Under the pieces are notes generated by a model. It made no database searches. It had not been told where the DNA came from and saw nothing but the letters and a program-made list of their open reading frames with translations. From NCBI GenBank assembly GCA_949358305.1, contig CASHSZ010000136.1, positions 64,001-124,000 of the forward strand: a stretch of DNA of 60,000 nucleotides, read 5' to 3'. The position numbers were made by a program, and so were the translations under genes. Below are positions 1 through 9,925 of the stretch, in pieces. This stretch comes from Strigamia acuminata. Taxonomy: Eukaryota; Arthropoda; Chilopoda; Geophilomorpha; Linotaeniidae. Positions within the stretch are counted from its first letter, which is position 1, and each line of letters opens with the position of its first letter.

Positions 1-348
1 AAATTTTTATTCCAACGAATTACGACGAAGATAACCTAATTAACGGTTAAAGCACGAGCCGCAAAGTCGGTGCCACGACCGGAGAATTAAAATTTTAATC
101 GTCTTTCTTTTTCGGGTGATATTTTTTTTATCCCGTATCGATCGCTACATCGGACACGGGTAGAATGCACGCGACCGCGCGCACATTTAAATAAACGAAC
201 GGGTGCCGATACGAGAGCTTATTTTTTGGGACGAGTCGTCGGGGTTGCCGCCGCCACCACTGCCACCGTTCAGCGACCCCAACCGCTTTTATTCGCCGGG
301 ACGGATGCGTTCTATTTTCCGACTCGTTTATTTATTTATTTATTTTTT

Positions 349-368
349 GACCGGCCCGAAGGCCAGTC
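349..368 (-). other. Conserved cUUCGg hairpin, repeat copy A
   Basis: Read on the minus strand this is an 8-bp stem, GACTGGCC paired with GGCCGGTC, closed by a TTCG loop. The fourth pair is a U-G wobble in minus-strand RNA. The equivalent at 7402-7421 is fully Watson-Crick. On the minus strand an A-rich (AAAT)n tract follows the hairpin in both copies, an arrangement seen at the 3' ends of some retroelement RNAs. Confidence 0.6.
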
Positions 369-433
369 TGAGACCGAGAGAGGCGTTTCTTTAGTGAAGA
401 CGCATACGCCATACGCGAGAACCCGGCTACCAC

Positions 434-438
434 GCCAC
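434..438. repeat. 5-bp target-site duplication (left) of the copia element
   Basis: GCCAC sits directly before the 5' LTR and is repeated directly after the 3' LTR at 6877-6881. Five base pairs is the usual target duplication for Ty1/copia integrases. Confidence 0.93.
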
Positions 439-719
439 TGTTGGCTTTTGTTCTCCGAGATTTGTGATATGCAATTGATTATTGATGTTACACATGTTTG
501 ATTTGTAATTATTTATGATTTTATAGTTTATTATCATGTAAACATTGATGTATCAATTGGATTACCGTAGTTGGAGTTGTTTTTTAACTGCTTAGCAACT
601 GTTGTTATTTACTTGTTCTCTTCTTGTTGTTTTTTCTCCATGCTTGCATGAGATGATTAAATCTTGTTCTTTTACTCACTTTTGGCCTGGAATTTGTTCT
701 TCAATCCATACTTTCAACA
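439..719 (+). repeat. 5' LTR of the copia element
   Basis: This 281-bp LTR matches 6596-6876 with one visible mismatch. Its ends form the short inverted repeat TGTTG...CAACA. It is short for an LTR, and I could not place a confident TATA box or polyadenylation signal in it. Confidence 0.95.
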
Positions 720-732
720 TGGTAGCAGAGGA
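720..732 (+). promoter_or_regulatory. Primer-binding site, initiator tRNA-Met type
   Basis: TGGTAGCAGAGGA immediately follows the 5' LTR. It matches the complement of the 3' end of animal initiator tRNA-Met, the primer commonly used in the copia superfamily. Confidence 0.8.
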
Positions 733-2045
733 TTAGAGTTCATTCCATCACTGTGAGTTGTTCATGTTGAATTTTGGCCAAGTTTTTGTCAAAATTCCAT
801 GAATTTTCGTTCATCTTATCCTGCTGATCGATTACTCGCTCCTGGCAAAATGGCCGACCTCGTTTCTTCATGCCTGCTCACCCGACGATTTTGATGCTTT
901 TTCTGCAATTTGCAACAGATTTGAACGCTGCAAATTTTCGTGGGTACTGTCCAGGGCTTGTAGAAGGATCGTGGGTACTTTTCCTGATGGATTTCCGTGG
1001 ATTTTCGCCGATGATCGCCGCAGATTCGCCCGATCGCGATGCACCAAATTCCGAGTGATTTTCGCCGACGATTTTCGCGTGTTTCATCGAGTTTTTGACT
1101 GTGCCATCCAGTATCTGCTTGTGTTTAGCAGTGTACGTGTTATACACACGATTGTGAGTACTTTTCATCATGTTTTCCACGTTTTTCGGGCCGATTTTCG
1201 TTGTTTTTGCGCCATATGCCCGTGCGCTTCACGAGGATCTTCTCGCCGAATTTTAACGTGCTTTTCATCGAATTTAGTGCTTTTTCGTCGATACTGTGTT
1301 GTGCCAGGGATTATTAGATTATTCCACTTGTTTCCACAAGTGTTGTGAGTACTTTTGGATTGATTTGTGTACTTTTTACGATGTTTTCGGGTCAATTTCG
1401 TCCCGCACACGTAAAGTGATGAGTGAACATGTCTATGATCGCCGTGTTTCCTGCTTCACATCGCTAATTTGCTTCATTTGAGCATTTTTCTGATTATTTT
1501 ATATATTTTTCAGACATTTTCTGCATTTTTACGTGGAATTTTCGTCGATTTTCATCCAGAATTTTACCGTACGACGTGTACGAAGCGGCAGAAGTTTTCC
1601 AACCATTTTGCTAAGATTTTCGAGGATTTTCGTCGAGTATCCCAAGAGATTCTGCGAGATTCTCCTCATTTTCTTCCTTATTTTTCGTGAAACTTTGTTA
1701 AATATTAAGTTTCGTGAAACTTTGTGTAAGATTAAGGTTTTTGGTAGGGACCTGGTGTAGGATCCTGGATTTGTATTTGTTAGTGGATTTAATTGCCCTA
1801 ACAGATACAAATCTTTGCCTCGGTCATTGCACTTTGACCGTTGTATTAATTTGCCGTGCCCGACAGTGGAGTATCCGGGGGCCATAGGGCCATTATTTCC
1901 CGACAACTCCTAAACGGCCACTGTTTAGTTGGGTTGGCTAGCAACCTGAATAGCCCAATTCTGGTTTTCCGCCTCGAACAACGATACCGCGCGTTCTCCT
2001 GTCACCTCGACCAAACTTTTCGCAGAACCGCTCACTTATATCGCC
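733..2045 (+). other. Long untranslated leader of the copia element
   Basis: About 1.3 kb separates the primer-binding site from the gag-pol ATG. The leader has many upstream ATGs and short frames but no protein signature. The motif ATTTTCG recurs many times between about 990 and 1640. A short direct repeat of the type tcgtgaaactttgt lies at 1686-1722. Packaging, dimerisation or internal-initiation signals could reside here, but that is inference. Confidence 0.6.
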
Positions 2046-5000
2046 ATGGCGGATTCCGGCAAATCTCACCAATTTTCAATTCCACGACTGAACTCCGATA
2101 ACTACGAATCTTGGTCCCGAAATATCCAATTTTTGCTCTTGGAAAAAGGAGTAGATGACTTCATCTCAGAGAATCCTCCGGTCAAAGACGAAGCCTGGGA
2201 TCAGCCTCGAAAACAGCTTCACGACGACCGTTCAAAGCGTGCAAAAGCCTTGCTTGGCTTGTTTGTCGAGTCCCAATATCAGGACATTGTTCTTGCTGCG
2301 GACTCCGCACGTGACGCCTGGGTAGCCTTGAAAGCGACATTTCAGCCGACTTCTCTTGCCCGAATTGCTAAACTCCGCCGAGATTTCCTGATGATGCGTT
2401 TACTTCCGAATGAAGACATGTCAGTTTTCATTAGCCGTGTCACCAAAGCCCGTGCCGTTTTGAAGGACTTGGAAGTCACATTTTCGGATTCGGATGTCGC
2501 TTATCAACTTTTGGATTTGTTACCAGATTCGTACGAGGCGACCGTGCAAACGATTTACCATTGGTCTAAAGCGGATTTCACATTAAAGGGAGTCTCCGAC
2601 CATCTTCTCTCCGAATTTAATCGTTTGAAGTTGAAGAATGCAGATTCGGGGTCATCGACTAGTTTACAGTCAGCGAGTTCGTCTTCGAGTGCACCGACGA
2701 GAGTTTTCAAGCCCTTGTCACAAATTCAGTGCTTTAATTGCAAGGAAATGGGACACTATGCGAACAAGTGCCCCAAACCTCGAGTCCAGGGTGTTGCCTC
2801 TTCCAACTCGTCTACCAATCGTGGTCGCCGATCTTCGTCTCGGAACCGCAAAAGTGGACGCGGTAATGCAACACCACCTGCCCCGAGTGCTCAAATTGTT
2901 TCAAGTGCAAGGTCCGGTTTAGGTTTCTTTGCACGGTCAGAATCCAACGTCGCATCGACTTCGTCTTTGGAATGGCTAATTGATTCGGGTTCATCTGACC
3001 ACGTGTGTTGCCGTCGTGATTCTTTTTCGACGTACAAGCCCGTTTCGAATTATTTCATTATTTTGGGTGAAGGCCGTTCACGAGTTGATGGTATAGGTGA
3101 CGTGGTTTTGCGGATTGGTCGTGGTGGCGCGAAAGGAGAATTTCCCGTCACAATGCATAATGTTCTTCATGCCCCCGCTTTTTCGCGTAATTTAGTCAGT
3201 TTGTCAAAAATTGATCGCGCCGGACTACATTTTGTGGCTTCAAATGGTTTAATGACCATTTTTGATCCGTCCGACAAAGCCAAACAATTTCTTTTGCATG
3301 CCAAACTGAAGGATGATTTATATTCCCTTCAGCATGTTTTGCCCGCAGATTCTACATCTGCGCCGCTTCCTGCGCTTACGGCCACCTCAGTGGTCAAGCC
3401 GGTCCTCTCTGCGCAGACTATAAAGCCTGCTCGGCATGTCACTTTTGCCGAGGGACCTGCTTTATCCCCTCCTTGTAAACCCCCGAAGGGGAAGTTATCC
3501 GATTTAGAGCTTTGGCACCGGAGATTTGGGCATTTTAATACCGAAGGTTTACACTTTTTAGCGAAATCTCCGAATGCTTCCGGAATCGATATTTCGACTT
3601 CCGCATTTCCGGCATGTGCCGTGTGTGCTCGTTCTAAATCCACCCGAGCCTCGTTTCCGAGTGCAAAGAATAGAATTTCCAGTAAGAAGCCTTTGGATTT
3701 AATCCATATGGACGTTTGGGGAAATTCCCCAACTACTTCCGTGGGTGGCGCTCGTTATTTATTAACGATCGTGGATGACTTTTCTCGCTATTCCTTTGTT
3801 GTCCCTATGAAAACGAAGGGGGAAGTTTTTGAAGTTTTTAAACTTTTCCATGCTCGGATGGAAACATTATGGGGGGCTGGCTGCATTAAAGCAGTCAGAA
3901 CCGATAACGGGATGGAATTTTGCTCTAAAAATTTCGAAAATTTCTTGCTCCAGCGTGGCATCAAGGCACAGCGCACGAATGTTTATACACCTGAGCAGAA
4001 TGGCGTTGCGGAACGCCTTAACCGCACCTTATTTGAAGGCGTGCGTTCCTTGTTTTTGATGACGTCTTTGCCTCGAGAATTGTGGGCTGAGCTCGCGGTT
4101 TCAATGATTTATCTCAAGAATCGCTTTCCACATAAATCTCTGAACAACCTTATCCCCTATTGTCTGTGGTACAATAAGGCTGTTCCACTCAAGCACTTAA
4201 AAGTGATTGGGTCAAGGTGTTTCGTGCACATACCACAACAGGTCCGTGGTTCAAAATTCGAGTCTCGAGCCTGGACGGGTGTAGTTGTTGGCTATGCTTT
4301 GCGCACGCGAGGTTATCGCGTGTGGTGCCCGAAGCGCCGTGCAGTGTTTGAGTCAAAGCATGTTCGTTTTGATGAAAACTGCATGTGGGGACATCCTCGT
4401 TTTTATGAGGGTACTGAGGTAACTGATGAGGGAGCTATATCGGTGACATTAGATTCGGATTTCGATTCCGATCCACCTCTTCCTCCACCTCCTCCTCAAC
4501 GTCCCCCCAATCTTCCTCCGCCTTCTTATCCTCCTCCACCTTCTTATCCTCCTCCTCCACCGCCTGTGGTTACTCGACCTTCGGCGCAAGCGCATCCGTT
4601 GCCTACACCTCCTACTATTGCCTCGCCACTAAATCAGCCTCAGCCTTCTACTTCGGCTGTGGGGGGCAAGTGGACTCGCTCCGAGGTGATTCGGCAGTCT
4701 GGTGCGACTATGGGAAACACTGATGTGTATTTTTATCCCCCGGATCATACCAGATTACGGAGTCATGTTGACATTGCGCAATATTGCGCAGATCATCGAT
4801 TGACATATGACCGTGATAATTTTGACTTTTGCACCCGGAACGTGCCTGTTTGCACGGTTGATCCCCCTCCGGCAGATCCAACTGCTTTTCCTCTTCCTAG
4901 TCCTACGGCTTCAGAAGTTGAAGCATTAGGGGATTGCTATTCTGCTACACCACGGTACGCGCACTCCTTATTTGCCCAGGTTCCTCGCACCTATAAGGAA

Positions 5001-6527
5001 GCTATTGCAAGTCCCGACCGTGTCCATTGGCAGAAAGCCATGGAGGAAGAGCTTTCACTCTTCCGTGAGCGAGGTGTTTACGAAGAGGTTGAGAAACCTC
5101 CTTCTAATGTGAACATTGTGGGGAATAAATGGGTTTACTACATCAAGCGCGATGCAGAAGGCGTCGTGCGCCGTTTTAGAGCGATGTTGGTTGCCCAGGG
5201 CTTTAGCCAAAAGTTTGGAGTCGACTATTCCGAGGTTTTCAGTCCCGTGGTTAACTATGTGCTTATACGCCTGTTTTTCGTGCTTCTAGTAGTCGTTTTA
5301 GGCTGGCTAGATGCACATCTCGATGTCAAGGGTGCTTATTTATATGGCAACTTAGATGAAGCTATCTTCATGAGAATTCCTAAGGGCTGGGAAACTCCTC
5401 AGAATGCCGGTAAGGTATGGAGGCTTCATAAGGCCCTTTACGGCCTTCATCAGAGCGGACGGCAATGGAATTTCCGCCTAGTTGAGGCTTTGCTAGGGAT
5501 TAATTTCCACAAGCTTCTTGGGATTAATGGCGTATTTATTTCCAACACTTATGATGCTGTCATCCTTGTTTATGTTGATGACATGGTACTTTTCACCAAA
5601 GGACAAGATCCGCGTGATCGAACTGTTAAGGCCCTTCGTGCAATTTTCACAATAACAGATTTAGGTCCGGTATCAAAGTTGTTGGGCGTCCAATTTGATC
5701 GCGATGGTGGTAAAATCTGCATTCATCAGCGCGATTACATTGATAAGATTGCTGAAGACTATGGAATTTCCTCCGAGCATTTGTGCAAAGTCCCGATTGC
5801 CGTAGGCACGATGGTCAATTGTGCTAGAGATGGTGAACGTGTTTTGAGGGATGATGAATTCCCATATCGGTCTCTTATTGGGTCTCTGCTCTTTCTAGCT
5901 TCTCGAACGCGTCCCGATATCCTCTTTCCAGTTATTCTTATGTCGCAATATAACACGTGTTTCACTGGAAGGCACGTGGCCCTTTTGCTACAGATCCTCC
6001 AGTATGTGAAGAATACGCGGGAATATTCAATTCAGCTTTCCGCGGTCACTGGAGATATTCTATCAGGGCACTCCGATGCTTCTTGGATCTCAGATCGAGA
6101 TACAAGAAAGAGCTTCGGAGGTTATACAATTTCGGTGTTCGGGGTTCCCATTTCCTGGGGTTGCTGTAAGCAACGCTATTGCGCCTTGTCCATTATGGAA
6201 GCGGAATTCCTTGCTCTTTTGGACGGTGCAAAGGAAATTGTCTGGCTTCATGGTGCGATTGAGCGGACCCGGATTTTTCAACTTCCGGCCCCAACCATGT
6301 TCTCCGATTGTCTATCGACGATTTTTTTCACCCGCAATGATATAGAGAATCGGAGGACAAAGCACATTGACGTGAAATTCTTTTTCCTGCGGGATTGGCT
6401 AAATGAGGGTGTTTTTGTTTTGAGGAAAGTTTCAGGTGAATTAAACCCTGCGGACATCTTCACAAAATTTTTCTCGCCCGCCCGCATTCGATATTTATGT
6501 CAACATTTTTACAGTAGTTTGCGATAG
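2046..6527 (+). CDS. Copia Gag-Pol polyprotein (1493 aa, intact)
   Basis: This single open frame encodes all proteins needed for copia-type retrotransposition. In order it carries: a UBN2-like Gag region (residues 1-200); a CCHC zinc knuckle C229-C242 (CFNCKEMGHYANKC) that binds RNA; an aspartic protease with DSGSSD at D313; a GAG-pre-integrase domain (WHRRFGH near 490, then CAVC); an integrase core with D556, D620 and E656 in canonical D,D-35-E spacing; a proline-rich linker (about 810-840); a reverse transcriptase with YVDD at 1176-1179; and RNase H beginning with SDASW at D1344. The order protease, integrase, RT, RNase H is diagnostic for Ty1/copia. The start is the first ATG giving the Gag N-terminus. 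No frameshift or stop was seen. How Gag is made in excess from a single frame is not apparent. Confidence 0.96.
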   Translation: MADSGKSHQFSIPRLNSDNYESWSRNIQFLLLEKGVDDFISENPPVKDEAWDQPRKQLHDDRSKRAKALLGLFVESQYQDIVLAADSARDAWVALKATFQPTSLARIAKLRRDFLMMRLLPNEDMSVFISRVTKARAVLKDLEVTFSDSDVAYQLLDLLPDSYEATVQTIYHWSKADFTLKGVSDHLLSEFNRLKLKNADSGSSTSLQSASSSSSAPTRVFKPLSQIQCFNCKEMGHYANKCPKPRVQGVASSNSSTNRGRRSSSRNRKSGRGNATPPAPSAQIVSSARSGLGFFARSESNVASTSSLEWLIDSGSSDHVCCRRDSFSTYKPVSNYFIILGEGRSRVDGIGDVVLRIGRGGAKGEFPVTMHNVLHAPAFSRNLVSLSKIDRAGLHFVASNGLMTIFDPSDKAKQFLLHAKLKDDLYSLQHVLPADSTSAPLPALTATSVVKPVLSAQTIKPARHVTFAEGPALSPPCKPPKGKLSDLELWHRRFGHFNTEGLHFLAKSPNASGIDISTSAFPACAVCARSKSTRASFPSAKNRISSKKPLDLIHMDVWGNSPTTSVGGARYLLTIVDDFSRYSFVVPMKTKGEVFEVFKLFHARMETLWGAGCIKAVRTDNGMEFCSKNFENFLLQRGIKAQRTNVYTPEQNGVAERLNRTLFEGVRSLFLMTSLPRELWAELAVSMIYLKNRFPHKSLNNLIPYCLWYNKAVPLKHLKVIGSRCFVHIPQQVRGSKFESRAWTGVVVGYALRTRGYRVWCPKRRAVFESKHVRFDENCMWGHPRFYEGTEVTDEGAISVTLDSDFDSDPPLPPPPPQRPPNLPPPSYPPPPSYPPPPPPVVTRPSAQAHPLPTPPTIASPLNQPQPSTSAVGGKWTRSEVIRQSGATMGNTDVYFYPPDHTRLRSHVDIAQYCADHRLTYDRDNFDFCTRNVPVCTVDPPPADPTAFPLPSPTASEVEALGDCYSATPRYAHSLFAQVPRTYKEAIASPDRVHWQKAMEEELSLFRERGVYEEVEKPPSNVNIVGNKWVYYIKRDAEGVVRRFRAMLVAQGFSQKFGVDYSEVFSPVVNYVLIRLFFVLLVVVLGWLDAHLDVKGAYLYGNLDEAIFMRIPKGWETPQNAGKVWRLHKALYGLHQSGRQWNFRLVEALLGINFHKLLGINGVFISNTYDAVILVYVDDMVLFTKGQDPRDRTVKALRAIFTITDLGPVSKLLGVQFDRDGGKICIHQRDYIDKIAEDYGISSEHLCKVPIAVGTMVNCARDGERVLRDDEFPYRSLIGSLLFLASRTRPDILFPVILMSQYNTCFTGRHVALLLQILQYVKNTREYSIQLSAVTGDILSGHSDASWISDRDTRKSFGGYTISVFGVPISWGCCKQRYCALSIMEAEFLALLDGAKEIVWLHGAIERTRIFQLPAPTMFSDCLSTIFFTRNDIENRRTKHIDVKFFFLRDWLNEGVFVLRKVSGELNPADIFTKFFSPARIRYLCQHFYSSLR

Positions 6528-6580
6528 GTTTTCGCATTTACTTTTGTTATATCCTGTTATATGATTAAGTCATGTCTCGG

Positions 6581-6591
6581 AGAATGGGGGG
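6581..6591 (+). promoter_or_regulatory. Polypurine tract of the copia element
   Basis: The tract agaatgggggg lies just upstream of the 3' LTR, separated from it by ctat. It is the expected plus-strand primer site for reverse transcription. Confidence 0.8.
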
Positions 6592-6595
6592 CTAT

Positions 6596-6876
6596 TGTTG
6601 GCTTTTGTTCTCCGAGATTTGTGATATGCAATTGATTATTGATGTTACACATGTTTGATTTGTAATTATTTATGATTTTATAGTTTATTATCATGTAAAC
6701 ATTGATGTATCAATTGGATTACCGTAGTTGGAGTTGTTTTTTAACTGCTTAGCAACTGTTGTTATTTACTTGTTCTCTTCTTGTTGTTTTTTCTCCATGC
6801 TTGCATGAGATGATTAAATCTTGTTCTTTTACTCACTTTTGGCCTGAAATTTGTTCTTCAATCCATACTTTCAACA
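6596..6876 (+). repeat. 3' LTR of the copia element
   Basis: Same length and sequence as 439-719 except for one visible substitution. It is followed by the right-hand target duplication GCCAC at 6877-6881. Confidence 0.95.
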
Positions 6877-6881
6877 GCCAC

Positions 6882-7366
6882 TCGGCGGGTACTGCGCCGC
6901 TCGACCGAGCGGCGGGCCCGAGTTCCGCATTCGATCTGAAAGCGTTCGTGAAGCCCGTCGAACGTGTTCGGGAAGACTCTCGTTCACTACGACGGCGCGA
7001 GACCCCCAAGAAATGGAAATAAAATACGAAACAACGGATTCCCTACAAATTTTTTTTCCCGGTAAATTACGACGAAGATAATCTAATTAACGGTTAAAGT
7101 ACGAACCGCAGAGTCGGTGCCACGACCGGAGAATTAAAACTTTAATCGTCTTTCTTTTTCGGGTGATATTTTTTTTACTCCGTACCGATTGCCGCGTCGG
7201 ACACGGGTAGAATGCACGCGACCGCGCGCACGTTTAAATAAACGAACGAACGAACGGATGCCGACGCGGAAACTTATTTTCGGGGCGAGTCGTCGTGGCT
7301 GTCGTTGCTGTCGCCACCGCCGCCGCTCAGCGACCCCAGTTGCCCCAATTTTCCGGCCAATTTTGT

Positions 7367-7397
<31 letters not shown>

Positions 7398-7770
7398 TTT
7401 TGACTGGCCCGAAGGCCAGTCTGAGAGACACGGGATGAACGCGCACAAATGCCACATCATCGACCGGACGCTGAAGCATCGACCGTTTACTCGGTCGAGG
7501 AAATTTTAAACTATACAACCATCGACCGGTCAGTTGGGGAGGCGCGCCCGGTACTATACGAGACGGTCCGCCCCGATCTGAAAACGCTCGTCGAACCCGC
7601 AGAACGCGTTGGGTGAGACTCGCGTCGACTGCGACGACGGGAGACTCCCGGAAAGTGAAAATAAAATACGAAACGATTGATTTTCTGTAAAAATTTTATT
7701 ATGACGAGTTGCAACGAAGATAACCTAATTAATGACTGGAGCACACGGCGCGAAATTAATCCTATGATCG
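6882..7770. repeat. Tandem array: end of unit A, unit B and partial unit C
   Basis: 6882-7046 completes unit A. 7047-7688 is unit B, and 7689 to about 7770 starts unit C before similarity fades. The spacing 7047 to 7689 gives a period near 642 bp. Matching blocks include cgatctgaaa, the run around ataaaatacgaaac, and acgaagataa. Units differ at many positions, so the array is old. It holds the (TTTA)n tract and hairpin at 7365-7421. Confidence 0.8.
7402..7421 (-). other. Conserved cUUCGg hairpin, repeat copy B
   Basis: On the minus strand an 8-bp perfect stem GACTGGCC/GGCCAGTC is closed by TTCG, an exceptionally stable RNA tetraloop when flanked by C and G. It is adjacent to a (TTTA)n run, which becomes an (AAAT)n tail on the same strand. 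Confidence 0.65.
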
Positions 7771-8336
7771 GGAAATGCATTTATATTTTTTAAAGACTCT
7801 GGTTTGACCAGGCACGAACGTTTATGTACGAGATCCAACGTCCGATCACGTGACATGTGATATATTTCGCAAAACCACCACGCCGTTTCTCCAAATTAGG
7901 TTTTCACGAAACTCGATTCTATTTTTACCCACGTGGTCACGTGCCCTTCCCGATATCAAAATCGCGTTTTAGCGAAACCCGAAGTTTCGTTTTTAATCGG
8001 CTGTTTTTGTTGGACACGAAGAAGCGTTATAGCGCGATCGCGCTAAGCGAGATTTGTAAAGTTGAGGATGCGTTACAACGCGTTTTCAAAAAACGGTTTG
8101 CCAAGAATGATAAAACACGCGCGATCGTGCGGAATGTACGAATAGGTGAAATCCGCAGAATCCGCCACGAGACTGCGAACAGGGGGTCAAGGTATAGGCC
8201 GCCGTAATGTTAAATATAGGGTCCCTTTCGCACTCCGCAAAATCCGCATGCGCGCCATAAGGATATAAGTAAAATAATAAAAGGAAAGAGAAAAAACATA
8301 TATATACAACTACTAATTTGAAGGAGTACGTTGTCC
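7771..8336. other. Intergenic stretch, no recognised gene
   Basis: A 116-codon open frame lies at 7857-8207, but its composition and lack of motifs give no support for a real protein. The stretch around 7905-8010 repeats short blocks related to ttcacgaaac and ttagcgaaacc. I see nothing else. Confidence 0.5.
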
Positions 8337-9499
8337 TTGGTTATTTTTTGTTGTTGCTGTAATAATTATTTCAATACCACAAATTATCATAAAAACAATC
8401 TTTTTTATTTTATTATTTTTTTTTATCAATAAATGTGAATAAATAGCGAGGGGGTGACATTTGACCGAATCTCTGACAATGGCTTCCGAATCCTGCCCGA
8501 ATCTTTCCGAATTCCGCCCGAATCTTTCCGAATCCCACCGAATCTTCAAATCTCGAATCTTTAAATTGTATTCAAATCGAGGAAAATAAAGACAAAATTT
8601 ATGATTAAAAATGTATTAATATTTTTTACAAAAAACTGGAATAACTAAGGGAATAACTGACAACTGTAAATAAATGTTCCACATTGAAATTTTCCTTGAA
8701 ATTGTCCGTAAAATCCGAAGTAAAATCATCGGAGGAAATTATACCTGCGCACCTCGCTGCGCGGTATCTGCGCATGCGCATTTATGATTTAGCGCGAACT
8801 TCAAATTAATCACGGAATTCATCATTGTTCGCAATTGTGATTGCGTTGGATTGCGTGCTAAAACTAAAAAAAATGTTCATTTCATTTAATGTCTCAAATA
8901 AAATGAAAAAATATCTCCCATTTCACTAAAAGTCACAAAAAACAAAAAAAAGGTTCACAAGTCAATAAAAGTTAAAATTAAAATAAAAAACATTCCCACT
9001 TCACTAAATTTATTTTTAAAAAAATCGTGTGAATTTTTCTGAATCCCAGCGAATCCCATTCGAATCCCACCGAATCCTACCGCTCCGAATCCCCCCGAAT
9101 CCCATCCGAGTCCCCCGAATCTATCCGAATCCCATCCGAATCTCCCGAATCCGTCGAATCCCATCCGAATCTTTCGAATCCGTCGAATCCCAAACCGAAT
9201 CCCAAAAAATTCCTGAAAGATTCGAATCTCTGACAAGCAGATTCTGATTGTCGCCCCCTCGGTTTGTTTACATCAAACAGTTCTGTGATTGGCCGATATT
9301 ATAAAAAAAATAAACTAAAGAAAATTTTATCCAACTTACAAAAAATACGAAATGTTTATTTTTGTTTATATTTGTTTCTTTTTAGTATAATGTGATTTTT
9401 TTCGCTTTGTTTAGTTTTTTTCCAGAATGTTAGCCAATCACAGAGCAGCATTTTGTAAACAAATAGACGCCATTACTACTCTAGAATGTCTGCTGGACT
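8337..9499. repeat. Dispersed repeat, copy 1 (about 1.16 kb)
   Basis: This segment recurs at 22209-22313 plus 23363-24477, nearly identical over long runs. It ends at tctgctggact in both places. The copy at 22-24 kb has about 1 kb of extra DNA after its first 105 bp. The unit carries an AATAAA-containing AT-rich head, a TIR-bounded core (8450-9258) and a tail from 9259 on that is shared with copy 2. No transposase is encoded, so it is a non-autonomous element or a duplicated block. Confidence 0.85.
8450..9258. mobile_element. TIR-bounded non-autonomous element, copy 1
   Basis: The core begins GGGGGTGACA and ends TGTCGCCCCC, which are inverted repeats with one difference. GAATCTCTGACAA occurs near both ends as a direct repeat. 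Inside are arrays built on CGAATCCCATC-like units (9040-9200) and on CCGAATCTTTCCGAATTC (8490-8560). Copy 2 is 23365-24238. A clear target duplication is not visible, so the superfamily cannot be set. Confidence 0.55.
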
Positions 9500-9838
9500 T
9501 GCAATACGCAATACAGTAGTGTCATCTTCTGTGTATATTTAGCACTATTCGTTTCCATGTGAAGAAAGGATATTGTGACAGGCCACTCGCGAGCTGGGAG
9601 ATCGTGGTAATAAGAATAGGGGAATAAATGGAGTGTTTATTCATGTACGAGAATAATGCAACATCACGATTCATCACGATTCAAAAGCTACTTCAGTATC
9701 TGATTTAATCCATGCCATCGGTCGAGACGGTCTAAACGACTTATTTCTCGGCAATTATGATGCTAACGTGACGAAAAATCTGCTGGAAAGGCTAGAAAAG
9801 TTGAAAGCCGACAACGCTTTTATTTTCGGAATGGTGAG
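9500..9838 (+). other. Segment unique to repeat copy 1, with an exon-like ORF
   Basis: Compared with copy 2, where gctggact runs straight into attgggcgattcagtg (24477 on), this copy holds 339 extra bases between two gctggact octamers (near 9492-9499 and 9839-9846). After a good acceptor (cttcag, to 9696) there is an open frame including GRDGLNDLFLGNYDAN and NLLERLEKLKADNAFIFGMV. It has the look of a conserved exon, but I do not recognise the family. It could be an insertion with an 8-bp duplication or a region deleted from copy 2. Confidence 0.5.
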
Positions 9839-9925
9839 GCTGGACTATTGGGCGATTCAGTGTAATCTAATTAAATTCTATTGTGAGATATTTAATTAAC
9901 TACACGCTCGATTTAAGACTTTAGG

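Larger units (their letters stand above)
1..438. repeat. Tandem-array unit A (left part), interrupted by a copia element
   Basis: This stretch aligns along its length with 7047-7440 (shared blocks such as ggtgccacgaccggagaatt and acacgggtagaatgcacgcg). With 6882-7046 it forms one unit of a tandem array, about 600 bp once the copia insertion is removed. It is GC-richer than the rest of the window and has no convincing coding sequence. It contains an (ATTT)n run and an RNA-like hairpin at 349-368. The family is unknown: a satellite, a spacer repeat or the 3' part of a retroelement are all possible. Confidence 0.8.
439..6876 (+). mobile_element. Complete Ty1/copia LTR retrotransposon
   Basis: The element is 6438 bp with 281-bp direct LTRs that begin TGTTGG and end CAACA. 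I see one difference between the LTRs, a G/A near their 3' ends (about 690 versus 6847). A primer-binding site, one uninterrupted gag-pol frame, a purine tract and a 5-bp target duplication are all present. Intactness and LTR identity indicate a very recent insertion that may still be able to move. It landed in unit A of the tandem array. Confidence 0.96.

Noticed and set aside
9029-9247. ORFs rich in ESHRIPPNP-type repeats (also 23946-24212)
   Set aside because: Translation of the CGAATCCCA minisatellite inside a transposable element; no start context and no family.
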